From the NCBI GenBank assembly GCA_000431815.1, contig FR889231.1, positions 4,522 through 32,565 of the forward strand: DNA of 28,044 bases, given 5' to 3'. The stretch's first letter is position 1, and each line of letters begins with the position of its first letter. Shown one piece after another: positions 15,022-23,065 of this stretch. The translations under genes and the position numbers were made by a program. The notes under the pieces are model-generated. The model ran no database searches and was not told the DNA's origin. It worked only from the letters and a program-made list of their open reading frames with translations. Origin of the DNA: Butyrivibrio sp. CAG:318 (GTDB taxonomy: Bacteria; Bacillota; Clostridia; Lachnospirales; Lachnospiraceae).

Positions 15022-16526
15022 AGTAAATCACCTCCGGTCTGTCCATGGTTAAGCGGAACACGTATCGTAAATGTCGTTCCTTCATTTTCCTTACTGTAAA
15101 GTTTAATACTTCCCTTATGCATAATTATTATACTTCTGGTTATAGATAATCCCAGTCCTGTTCCACCGGTTTCTCTCGTTCTAGCCTTGTCAACTCTGTA
15201 GAATCTGTCGAAAACACGGTCAATATATTCTTTCGGAATTCCTATTCCGGTATCTGTTACCGTAATATAAAAATACTTATGGTCAGCATTGACCGAAACA
15301 CGTACAGAACCGTTTGTGCGGTTATACTTAATGGCATTTTCAATTATATTAGTAATTGCAAGTGTCATTTTGACTTCGTCTATTTCTGCGGCAAACGGCC
15401 TGAAGCTCTCCATAATAAGCTCAACGTCTTTCGATTCCGCAATCGGATTCAGTCTTTTGAGGACATGTTCGACAAGCTCATTGACATTCACGGTTGAAAT
15501 ATTCAGTTCAGCATCCGATCTGTCAGCTTTGACAAGTGTCAGCAGATCATTTATTATCTCATTCTCCCTGTCTATTTCGCTTACGATATCATCCATAAAT
15601 TCCCTGTAAGTCTCAACCGGTGCATCATCCATGGAAAGTAACGCCTCGGCAAGTACACGCATTGATGCCATAGGTGTCTTTAACTCATGTGAAACATTTG
15701 CCACAAATTCTTCCCTTGAATCATCCACCACCTTAATCTTGTCCAGCATCCGGTTTACAGAACAGGCTATTTTTCTATATTCATAGAAACTCTTCTCTTC
15801 AATCTGTCTGGCTTTGGCTCCATCTGTGACAAAATCAATCGAACCGCTAAGTTTTCCTAATGGTCTTACGATTACATTGGATACAAGAAAAGCGCATACG
15901 ATGGCAATCATTGCTGCAACAAGTATTATCGTTACTATAATGCCCTTGATATATGTTGTCATATCAACAACCTTGCCATATGTCATCGTAATATTAATTA
16001 CACCAATAATAGATGCATCATTATCCTCATTATATATTGGCAGTGAAATATCGGCCACTCCGGTCCTGGTATCGTATTTATCACTTACATTACCTTTGAG
16101 TGCTGACAATATCTGTTCACTTATAATTATTTTACCCGTCTCATAGTCATATGTATCTTTAACTATAATCCCATTGTCGTTTACTATAAGAATACGTGCC
16201 GAATATGTATATGTCATCTGATCAAGTTCAGCATCAACAATCTGGGAATTAAGAGTGTTCACATACGAACTGGAAGCTATATCGGCCGCAAGAAGATTTC
16301 CCTGTCCTTTGACTTCTATTATAATATCTTCCATTGCCTTCTTTGCGTAACTTTTAGCAATAATTATTCCTCCTAAGCACAGCGGGATCATTATCGCAGC
16401 AATTATCACCAATATAAGCACAAATCTGAGATTAAAGATACTGTTTAATTTAAATTTAGGTCTGCCAGACTTGTTCTTCTTAAAATATTTACGTATGTCC
16501 GGCATCTTTATCCTGTCAAATGCCAT
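15018..16526 (-). CDS. Membrane sensor histidine kinase, PhoR/WalK type
   Basis: A two-component sensor of 502 residues. A basic cytoplasmic start is followed by a membrane helix (about 35-57), an extracellular PAS/Cache-like sensor region (about 58-192), a second helix (about 194-218), a HAMP linker (VRPLGKLSGSID), the dimerisation domain with phospho-acceptor H280 in FVANVSHELKTP, and an ATPase domain with N397 (NIIENAIKYN), DTGIGI (425-430) and GGTGLGL (454-460). All catalytic boxes are intact. It lies 28 bases after its response regulator and overlaps the GerMN lipoprotein gene. The signal is unknown; the location between comEA and comEC hints at envelope or nutrient control of DNA uptake. 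Confidence 0.93.
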   Translation of the reverse strand: MAFDRIKMPDIRKYFKKNKSGRPKFKLNSIFNLRFVLILVIIAAIMIPLCLGGIIIAKSYAKKAMEDIIIEVKGQGNLLAADIASSSYVNTLNSQIVDAELDQMTYTYSARILIVNDNGIIVKDTYDYETGKIIISEQILSALKGNVSDKYDTRTGVADISLPIYNEDNDASIIGVINITMTYGKVVDMTTYIKGIIVTIILVAAMIAIVCAFLVSNVIVRPLGKLSGSIDFVTDGAKARQIEEKSFYEYRKIACSVNRMLDKIKVVDDSREEFVANVSHELKTPMASMRVLAEALLSMDDAPVETYREFMDDIVSEIDRENEIINDLLTLVKADRSDAELNISTVNVNELVEHVLKRLNPIAESKDVELIMESFRPFAAEIDEVKMTLAITNIIENAIKYNRTNGSVRVSVNADHKYFYITVTDTGIGIPKEYIDRVFDRFYRVDKARTRETGGTGLGLSITRSIIIMHKGSIKLYSKENEGTTFTIRVPLNHGQTGGDLL

Positions 16527-16554
16527 ATCCTTACCCTATTCTCACATCAATACA

Positions 16555-17244
16555 TCATTCAAAATAATATCCGATGCCCCATTTAGTCTTTATGTATCTC
16601 GGTTTCGACGGATCAGTTTCTATTTTTTCCCTGATTCTTCTGACATGTACATCCACGGTCCGTGCGTCGCCCGGAAAATCAAATCCCCAGATGACGTTTA
16701 ATAGTTTTTCCCTTGAATACACTTTGCCCTTGTTCTCCGCCAGGTAAAAAATCAGATCAAATTCCTTGGACGTAAGCTCAACAGGTGTTCCTTTAATTGT
16801 GAATTTACGGCTGTCCATATCTATTCTGAGATCTCCGCTTGTAAATACACGTTCATTATTTACGGAATTGCGCTTTCCGGACAGTGACTTACGTCTTATG
16901 ATAGCTTTGATCCTGGCAGCAAGCTCACGGCCTTTGTATGGTTTAACCATATAATCGTCTGCACCGCAGTCCAGCCCTGTTACCGTATCATCCTCTTCCT
17001 GCCTTGCGGTTACCATAATTATCGGAACTTCCGAAAATGCCCTTACAAGTCTGCATACTTCAAATCCGTCAAGTACCGGAAGCATTACATCCAGAACCAC
17101 TGCATCATATTCATTGTCCTTTATCATTCTAAGAGCTTCCCCACCATCGTAGGCGCTGTCAACTTCCATATCATTACTCTCGAGAATTTTACTGATGCCT
17201 TTAACTATAGCAATCTCGTCATCTACGACCAATACTCTGTTCAT
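16555..17244 (-). CDS. OmpR/PhoB-family response regulator
   Basis: The partner of the downstream kinase. A receiver domain (1-120) has the acidic pocket VVDDE, phosphorylated D52 in VLDVMLPVLDG, the conserved Thr in VTARQ and Lys in MVKPY. A winged-helix DNA-binding domain (about 130-229) has LTSKEFDLIFYL, KVYSREKLLN and TVDVHVRRIREKIE. The 229-residue length is standard. It begins about 19 bases after the comEA stop, so it is in the same transcription unit. Regulated genes cannot be read from this window. Confidence 0.94.
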   Translation of the reverse strand: MNRVLVVDDEIAIVKGISKILESNDMEVDSAYDGGEALRMIKDNEYDAVVLDVMLPVLDGFEVCRLVRAFSEVPIIMVTARQEEDDTVTGLDCGADDYMVKPYKGRELAARIKAIIRRKSLSGKRNSVNNERVFTSGDLRIDMDSRKFTIKGTPVELTSKEFDLIFYLAENKGKVYSREKLLNVIWGFDFPGDARTVDVHVRRIREKIETDPSKPRYIKTKWGIGYYFE

Positions 17245-17263
17245 AATTTCCCTTTCTCAAATG

Positions 17264-17857
17264 TCACACACAGATATAGTCTTTTATTTTGGAAAAAGCA
17301 GCCTCCTTAATGCCCGAAACATTCATGATATCCTCGATCGTACCGTATGCACCGTTCTCCTCACGGTATGCAATTATACTTGTTGCCCTCGATTCGCCTA
17401 TACCGGGCAGTGTGGTAAGCTGTGACACATCCGCTGTATTAATATTAACCAGGTCACTTCTGCCATCCTGTACATCCGGCATTGCATTATCTGTCTCGCC
17501 TATGGCCGGCACATATATGCGCTGACCGTCAGTTACCATATCTGCAAGGTTAAGTATATCCGGATATGCACCTTCCGCAATTCCCCCTGCTGCCTCAACA
17601 GCATCTGCAACCCTCGCTCCGTTTCTTATATAATAAACGCCGGGAGAATTCACATATCCGCATACATATACACAAACCTCACTGGTAGTATCCTGTTCTT
17701 TATCTGACACCACCGTGACAAGTTCTGCTTTCGTCTGCTCTTTGTTATTATATACAGCACTGGTATTTTCTCCGGATCTCCCTATATAATAGAAAATTCC
17801 TGAAAGAATCACACAGATACCTATGACTGTATATAGTATTTTCTTGTTCTTAAGCAT
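17264..17857 (-). CDS. comEA: ComEA-type DNA-binding protein (SLBB plus helix-hairpin-helix)
   Basis: ComEA binds incoming double-stranded DNA at the cell surface and hands it to ComEC. The 197-residue product has an N-terminal membrane anchor (about 8-25), an SLBB domain (about 60-117: VYVCGYVNSPGVYYI, ADAVEAAGG, NLADMVTDGQRIYVP) and tandem helix-hairpin-helix motifs (about 135-197: VNINTADVSQLTTLPGIGES, AYREENGAYGTIEDIMNVSG). It starts at ATG 17857 with AAGGAG about 6 bases upstream and leads the comEA-regulator-kinase-GerMN-comEC unit from its own promoter. Other competence genes (type IV pilus, comFA) are not in this window. Confidence 0.94.
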   Translation of the reverse strand: MLKNKKILYTVIGICVILSGIFYYIGRSGENTSAVYNNKEQTKAELVTVVSDKEQDTTSEVCVYVCGYVNSPGVYYIRNGARVADAVEAAGGIAEGAYPDILNLADMVTDGQRIYVPAIGETDNAMPDVQDGRSDLVNINTADVSQLTTLPGIGESRATSIIAYREENGAYGTIEDIMNVSGIKEAAFSKIKDYICV

Positions 17858-17899
17858 ATTAACTCCTTATCTACATAAGGCCCCTTTATGCATACTTTT

Positions 17900-17928
17900 A
17901 TTTTAACCAATTAAGCCGGCAAATACAA
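17900..17928 (-). promoter_or_regulatory. Promoter of the comEA operon
   Basis: Minus strand TTGTAT (17928-17923), 17-base spacer, TAAAAT (17905-17900), about 43 bases before the comEA ATG. A short inverted repeat (CATAAAGG/CCTTATG) lies in the leader just before the ribosome binding site. Confidence 0.5.
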
Positions 17929-17937
17929 CCACTTTTA

Positions 17938-18390
17938 TTAATTTTGTCCAACATCTTTTCCACACATGCAGAAAATTACAATTCCGACAATGCTGACAAG
18001 TGCACCAATTACTTTTCCCCATGAAAAATCAACTTTTTTTGTTCCAAGTATTCCCATGAGTTCAATCAGATAAGCCGAAACAATCTGCATAATAACAATA
18101 AGCATTACCGATTTGGCCGGACCTAAAATCTCCATGCTTTTGATTACGGTAATAGTTATAAATGCACCAATCACGCCGCCAAGCAGCATGTATTTCGGTG
18201 TGACCTGCGTAATCTGGGCAATGCTTTCGCGCCCTGTTACAAGCCATGCTATAACACATATGACAAATGCACTAAGCTGTACGAATCCGGCTGAAACCCA
18301 TATACTCGTCTGTTTCGTAACTCCCGTATTCATTACTCCCTGCACGCTCATAAGTAATCCTGACAAAAGTGCAATCAGATAACCCCACAT
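17938..18390 (-). CDS. Small DMT-superfamily membrane protein, YdcZ/DUF606-like
   Basis: A 150-residue protein made almost wholly of five hydrophobic helices, beginning MWGYLIALLSGLLMSVQGVM. The repeated pattern, including a Trp-Val-Ser-Ala-Gly-Phe-Val segment in helix 2 and GPAKSVMLIVIMQIVSAYLI, resembles the DUF606/YdcZ half-size members of the drug/metabolite transporter superfamily, which usually work as pairs. Only one copy is here. The frame is open to 18432, but ATG 18390 has GGGAGGA about 9 bases upstream. It lies 65 bases after the solute-binding lipoprotein gene with no terminator between, so it may share its transcript; a TATACT at 18427-18422 is a possible -10 but lacks a good -35. 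Substrate unknown. Confidence 0.75.
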   Translation of the reverse strand: MWGYLIALLSGLLMSVQGVMNTGVTKQTSIWVSAGFVQLSAFVICVIAWLVTGRESIAQITQVTPKYMLLGGVIGAFITITVIKSMEILGPAKSVMLIVIMQIVSAYLIELMGILGTKKVDFSWGKVIGALVSIVGIVIFCMCGKDVGQN

Positions 18391-18455
18391 AGTCAAAAAT
18401 CCTCCCGAATTGATTACTATTAGTATATCCAATCCGGAAGGATTAATGCATTATA

Positions 18456-19703
18456 TTAATTTAACTGTTTTTTCATATAATCGTCCACACTTGTGAGCTG
18501 TTCTTTAATATCATCACCATTAACTATATTATGCAAGGCAATTTCCAGTAACGGATATACCTGTTCGCCATACACAAGTTTGTTCTTCGGAGCTGACTTG
18601 GCATATGAATCATATATCTGTGAAAGATATTCCTTATCATATTCAATATTCTTATGTGTCGAAAGCATACCAGTGTATGAATACAATTCTCCTGCCAGTT
18701 CCGATGTGGCAAATTCCGCAAATTTCGATGCGTCTGTCACATTCTGTGAATAAGGATTGACAACAAGTGCCGTCGTAATGGAAAGCGGTCTGGTTAAAAG
18801 CTTGCTGTTATAATCCGGAAAAGCGGCCGCTGCACATGCTATCTTGCCGTCAGCAATAGTTGACAATGAATCCGTCGTGGCTATTACCGAGAGAAATTTT
18901 CCCGCCAAAAACTTCTTCATACATCCGTTATATGTGTTCCTGGCACTTATACTGAAATAATCTATAAGCGACAGATATTCCTTCGAAGCCGCCTCTGTTG
19001 TTTCATTATATATGCTGAAAGATGATGCGTCATCTCCGTTCCTGCCTCCGATTGAAAGTCCCGGTGATACAAATGCATAATTAGTAAACAAATCATTAAT
19101 CTCGCATCTGAAAACAGACTCTACTGCCGCACTCTCTTCCGACGAAAAGAAATCCGCATTCTCGGAATATGTCTCCATTGCAGCAAAACTTGCAACATCA
19201 TTTTCTGTAAGATATTTAGTATTGTACAGAAGAAAACTTGTTTTGTACGATAACGGATATGCAACCAGTGTTCCGTTGTATGAACATGAATTGATTGCCA
19301 CATCACAATAATTTTCGGAAGTAAACTTATCCGATGTGTTCTTATACGCCAGACCGGCCAGGTAAAGTGTACCAAGATCGCTGTTAACTGCCATATACAC
19401 ATCCGGAACGTTCTCTGCGGCAGCGGAATCATTATTAATATTGTTTACATAATTATCTGAAGACACAAGTTCCGGCACAATATCAATGTCTTTGTTGTTT
19501 TTCTCATATTCTGCCTCACAATATCTCAGATATTCCGTATATTTACCATCACTGTATCTTACCCTGATTACCTTATCGGCCGGCTGCGTCTCTTCTGTAT
19601 TTTCGGCAGATGTCATATTTTCTGCATATTCTACCTTACAGCCCGCCAATAAAGGCATCATTATTGCAATGCCCGCAAACATAAGTGCTATTCGTCTTCT
19701 CAT
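18456..19703 (-). CDS. Extracellular solute-binding lipoprotein (ABC-type, family 1), orphan
   Basis: A 415-residue secreted lipoprotein with lipobox L-L-A-G-C (cysteine 22), followed by a disordered Glu/Thr linker and a periplasmic-binding-protein fold. Family cues are the VIRVRYSDGKYTEYL start, N-V-P-D-V-Y-M-A, G-T-L-V-A-Y-P-L-S-Y-K-T-S-F-L-L-Y-N, and F-L-A-G-K-F-L-S-V-I-A-T. This is the layout of sugar or oligosaccharide binding proteins, but the ligand cannot be assigned. No ABC permease or ATPase lies nearby, so it may serve a transporter elsewhere or act as a sensor. It begins 37 bases after argD with no terminator, which places it at the tail of the arginine operon. A hairpin overlaps its AGGAAGGA ribosome binding site. 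Confidence 0.8.
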   Translation of the reverse strand: MRRRIALMFAGIAIMMPLLAGCKVEYAENMTSAENTEETQPADKVIRVRYSDGKYTEYLRYCEAEYEKNNKDIDIVPELVSSDNYVNNINNDSAAAENVPDVYMAVNSDLGTLYLAGLAYKNTSDKFTSENYCDVAINSCSYNGTLVAYPLSYKTSFLLYNTKYLTENDVASFAAMETYSENADFFSSEESAAVESVFRCEINDLFTNYAFVSPGLSIGGRNGDDASSFSIYNETTEAASKEYLSLIDYFSISARNTYNGCMKKFLAGKFLSVIATTDSLSTIADGKIACAAAAFPDYNSKLLTRPLSITTALVVNPYSQNVTDASKFAEFATSELAGELYSYTGMLSTHKNIEYDKEYLSQIYDSYAKSAPKNKLVYGEQVYPLLEIALHNIVNGDDIKEQLTSVDDYMKKQLN

Positions 19704-19712
19704 ATATAATCC

Positions 19713-19732
19713 TTCCTGCCGCTATGCAGGAA
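19713..19732 (-). promoter_or_regulatory. Hairpin overlapping the ribosome binding site of the solute-binding lipoprotein gene
   Basis: Minus strand TTCCTGC-ATAGCG-GCAGGAA is a perfect 7-base-pair stem with a six-base loop. Its 3' arm includes the first part of the AGGAAGGA binding site used by ATG 19703. No T run follows, so it is more likely to reduce translation initiation than to end transcription. It is the only structure between argD and this gene. Confidence 0.45.
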
Positions 19733-19740
19733 ATATCATC

Positions 19741-20916
19741 CTACAGACACGACTCCAACTTCTCTATCATCTCGTCAACATTCTCTTTCGTGATTATAAG
19801 AGGCGGAATAAATCTGATAACATTAGATCCTGCAGCAAAAGTAATAAGCCCGTTATCAAGCATTTTACCGATAACAGATCCTACAGGCGCATCAAATTCA
19901 AGTCCCTGAATAAGGCCTATTCCTCTGTGGTCAACAATCTGAGGATATCTGTTCTTAACATCCTCAAGGCGCTCATATAAATATTCACCAACAATATTGA
20001 CATTATCAAGTATATTATCCTGTTCAAAAATATCGAAAACCTTGGCAGCCGCCGCACATGCCAACGGATTACCACCATATGTTGTTCCATGGTCACCTGC
20101 TTCGAGTACACATGCAAATTTCTCCGATGCTGCAAAAGCTCCAATAGGCACACCGCATCCGAGTGCTTTGGCAGTTGTCAGTATATCCGGCATGATGCCA
20201 TATTTCTGATATGCATACATGGCGCCGCTGCGGCCCATTCCGCACTGTACTTCATCAAGGATGAGGACAATATCTTTCTCATCACAAAGTGCCCTGACAC
20301 TCTTAATAAATTCTTCGGAGGCCGGATGTATTCCGCCCTCTCCCTGAACAGTTTCCATTATTATAGCACATGTTCTGTCATTTACCAAGTCTTTAACACT
20401 TTCAAAGTCATTATACTTAGCAAAATGCACACCCGGCATCAGAGGTTCAAACGGCTCCCTGTAATGCTCTGTACCTGTAACCGATAATGATCCTATAGTC
20501 CTTCCGTGGAAAGAATGCTCCATGGCTATTATTTCTGTTCTTCCGGTACGGTTTCCGTATTTTTTGGCAAGCTTAAGTGCCCCTTCTATTGATTCTGCAC
20601 CGCTATTTGTGAAAAATACCTTTGAAAGACCTGTTGCCTTAACAAGTTTCTCACTTGCAGCCGCTGCCGGCTCATTATAAAAGTAATTTGATGTATGGAC
20701 AAGTTTGTCCACCTGTGCTTTGACGGCATCATTATACTCTTTATTATTATATCCAAGTGCAAAAACACCTATACCGGAGCCAAAATCAAGATATTTCTTT
20801 CCTTCGGCATCATAAAGATACACTCCGTCGCCCTTTTCAAGTGCGACCTGATATCTGTTGTATGTATGAATCACATTGGCTTCAACTTTATCTATTATTT
20901 TACTTGTCTGTGACAT
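19741..20916 (-). CDS. argD: Acetylornithine aminotransferase
   Basis: A pyridoxal-phosphate class III aminotransferase that makes N-acetylornithine from its semialdehyde. Family motifs are FGSGIGVFALGYNN, NSGAESIEGALKLAKKY, HSFHGRT, the cofactor aspartate D221 in ILDEVQCGMGRSG, and the Schiff-base lysine K250 in TTAKALGCGVPIGA, followed by GTTYGGNPLACAA. The 391-residue length is complete. Its start overlaps the end of argB by 17 bases, with AAAGGAG about 12 bases upstream of ATG. Class III aminotransferases can be misnamed, but the arg operon context settles the role. Confidence 0.95.
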   Translation of the reverse strand: MSQTSKIIDKVEANVIHTYNRYQVALEKGDGVYLYDAEGKKYLDFGSGIGVFALGYNNKEYNDAVKAQVDKLVHTSNYFYNEPAAAASEKLVKATGLSKVFFTNSGAESIEGALKLAKKYGNRTGRTEIIAMEHSFHGRTIGSLSVTGTEHYREPFEPLMPGVHFAKYNDFESVKDLVNDRTCAIIMETVQGEGGIHPASEEFIKSVRALCDEKDIVLILDEVQCGMGRSGAMYAYQKYGIMPDILTTAKALGCGVPIGAFAASEKFACVLEAGDHGTTYGGNPLACAAAAKVFDIFEQDNILDNVNIVGEYLYERLEDVKNRYPQIVDHRGIGLIQGLEFDAPVGSVIGKMLDNGLITFAAGSNVIRFIPPLIITKENVDEMIEKLESCL

Positions 20917-21799
20917 AAAATCTCTCAGCTCCTTTATCTATTATCGCCGTTCCGATACCTTTATTGGTAAAGATTTCGAGAAGAAGGCAGTGTGGTATTC
21001 TTCCGTCAAGAATATGGACTCTTGAAACACCCTCCTCTATTGCATTAATACAATTATTAAGTTTAGGAAGCATTCCACCGCCGATACAGCCGTCTCCTAT
21101 AAGCTCTCTTGCATCATCAAGACTGAGCTCCGAGATAAGCGTCTCAGGGTCATCTTTATCCCTGTATACACCTTCAATATCCGTAAGGAAAGCAAGTTTC
21201 TCGGCTTTAACGGCTTTGGCTATGGCACATGCCGCATCGTCCGCATTGATGTTGTATGTGTTATATTCATCATCCGTTCCTATAGGACATATAACCGGAA
21301 TAAAATCATTTTCGAGAAGTGTAAGTATAACCTCTGGATTAACAGCTTTGACTTCACCGACAAATCCAATGTCCTGTCCCTGCGACAGTTTCTTATCAAC
21401 TTTTATCATGCCGCCATCCTTACCGCTTATTCCGACAGCTTTCACACCAAGCTCTTCCACAAGATTCACAAGGCTTTTATTGACACGGTTAAGTACCATT
21501 TCTGCAATTTCCATGGTAGGCTCATCCGTGACCCTCAGGCCGTTGACAAAATGCGTTTCCATCCCTGCCTTATCAACCCACTTGCTGATTTCTTTGCCGC
21601 CTCCATGTACAATAATCGGTTTAAAACCTACAAGTTTAAGCAATACAACATCTTCAATAACTTTACGTTTAAGTGCCTCATCTACCATTGCACTTCCGCC
21701 GTATTTCACAACAATTATTTTACGGTTAAATTTCTGTATATATGGGAGAGCCTCTATAAGAACCTCCGCTTTCATTAATTCCGTATCAAGATTTATCAT
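20900..21799 (-). CDS. argB: Acetylglutamate kinase
   Basis: Phosphorylates N-acetylglutamate with ATP, the second step of arginine synthesis and usually the feedback-controlled one in organisms that recycle acetyl groups. Amino acid kinase motifs are visible: VVKYGGSAM, VHGGGKEIS, RVTDEPTMEIAEMV, GISGKDGG, NINADDAA and LTDIEGVYRD, GGGMLPKL. The product has an N-terminal helix (LMKAEVLIEALPYIQKFN) typical of arginine-sensitive forms, so feedback inhibition by arginine is plausible. A GTG at 21808 is in frame, but AGGAG sits 8 bases before ATG 21799, giving 299 residues. It begins 18 bases after argJ. Confidence 0.95.
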   Translation of the reverse strand: MINLDTELMKAEVLIEALPYIQKFNRKIIVVKYGGSAMVDEALKRKVIEDVVLLKLVGFKPIIVHGGGKEISKWVDKAGMETHFVNGLRVTDEPTMEIAEMVLNRVNKSLVNLVEELGVKAVGISGKDGGMIKVDKKLSQGQDIGFVGEVKAVNPEVILTLLENDFIPVICPIGTDDEYNTYNINADDAACAIAKAVKAEKLAFLTDIEGVYRDKDDPETLISELSLDDARELIGDGCIGGGMLPKLNNCINAIEEGVSRVHILDGRIPHCLLLEIFTNKGIGTAIIDKGAERFYVTDK

Positions 21800-21817
21800 T
21801 TTCTTCACTCCTGTTTA

Positions 21818-23044
21818 TTAAGATCTGTAGTCCGCATTAATGCTTACATATTCATGTGTAAGATCACAGCCGTATGCTGTCGCGTGTGCATCTCCGCAGT
21901 TACAGTCACATGTAGCTATAACATGGTCTTTGGAAAGAATCTCACTGGCTTTCTCTTCGCTGTAATCCGTCTGCACGCCTGCTTTGGCAATCATAAGTCT
22001 GCCCGCTTCGCTTTCAAAATATAAATCAACCTTATCCGGATCAAATTCCGCGCCTGAGTATCCCATTGCACAGAGAATCCTTCCCCAGTTGGCATCATGT
22101 CCGTAAATAGCAGCCTTGGTAAGGCTTGATGTGATAACCGATTTGGCAAGAGTTTTCGCATCTTCCTTGGTCGGTGCATTTACGATTCTCACTTCAAAAA
22201 GGCAGGTACATCCTTCCCCATCCCCGGCTATAAGCTTTGAAAGCTCTTCATTAATGTAGTATAATGCATCGTAAAATTTCTTATAATTCTCATCTTCTTC
22301 TGTTATCGGCTTATTGCCGGCCATTCCGTTTGCAAGTACAAGAACCGTATCATTGGTTGATGTATCACCGTCAACAGAAATCATATTGAATGTCTCATCT
22401 ATTCCGGCACTTAAGGCTTTCTGTAACAGATTCTTATCTATAGCGCAATCAGTTGTAATAAAGCATAACATTGTGCACATATTCGGGTGTATCATTCCGG
22501 AGCCTTTACACATACCGCCTATGGTAACCGGCACACCGTCAATGTCTATCCGGACCGCAACCTGTTTGGAATGTGTATCGGTCGTCATAATGGCCTGGGC
22601 GGCAAGTGCTGCATGTTCTTCATCTGCTGCCATATTCTCCGGAAGTTTTGCTATTCCGGCATTAATTATATCCATCGGAAGCTGTCTGCCTATAACTCCT
22701 GTTGATGCAACCAACACAGCTTCTGCAGGTATGCCCAATGCCTTACCCATGTTTTCCGACATTTCCATGCAGCATTTCATTCCTTCTTCACCGGTAGCTG
22801 CATTCGCAACACCGCTGTTTACAACAACAGCCTGTACGTAATCCGATTCATGTACCAGCTTATAATCCCATTTAACAGGTGCTGCCTTAACACGGTTGGT
22901 TGTAAATGTTCCGGCTGCCGCACAAGGTTTCTCGCTGTATACAAGCGCCATATCCTTTTTGGTATTATTTTTGATTCCGGCATTAAGTCCGTTAGCCTTA
23001 AATCCCCTGGCAGCGCATACACCGCCCTTAATTCCTTTTATCAT
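21818..23044 (-). CDS. argJ: Ornithine acetyltransferase / N-acetylglutamate synthase ArgJ
   Basis: ArgJ moves the acetyl group from acetylornithine to glutamate, closing the acetyl cycle, and in bifunctional forms also makes acetylglutamate from acetyl-CoA. It is made as a precursor that cuts itself before a threonine nucleophile. The site is here: KGSGMIHPNM-C-TML, with T191 as the nucleophile. In well-studied relatives the residue before the threonine is alanine; here it is Cys190. Other motifs are VVNSGVANAATG, VASTGVIGRQLPM, and DGDTSTNDT. The 408-residue length is normal. No argA is visible, in keeping with a cyclic pathway; whether it is mono- or bifunctional is not decided by sequence alone. 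Confidence 0.95.
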   Translation of the reverse strand: MIKGIKGGVCAARGFKANGLNAGIKNNTKKDMALVYSEKPCAAAGTFTTNRVKAAPVKWDYKLVHESDYVQAVVVNSGVANAATGEEGMKCCMEMSENMGKALGIPAEAVLVASTGVIGRQLPMDIINAGIAKLPENMAADEEHAALAAQAIMTTDTHSKQVAVRIDIDGVPVTIGGMCKGSGMIHPNMCTMLCFITTDCAIDKNLLQKALSAGIDETFNMISVDGDTSTNDTVLVLANGMAGNKPITEEDENYKKFYDALYYINEELSKLIAGDGEGCTCLFEVRIVNAPTKEDAKTLAKSVITSSLTKAAIYGHDANWGRILCAMGYSGAEFDPDKVDLYFESEAGRLMIAKAGVQTDYSEEKASEILSKDHVIATCDCNCGDAHATAYGCDLTHEYVSINADYRS

Positions 23045-23065
23045 TTCGCATAACCATCCTTTCTT

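Noticed and set aside
20964..21821. Long plus-strand open frame (285 codons) opposite argB
   Set aside because: It runs antisense over a clearly conserved gene, is Ser/Ile-rich as expected of a shadow frame, and has no ribosome binding site.
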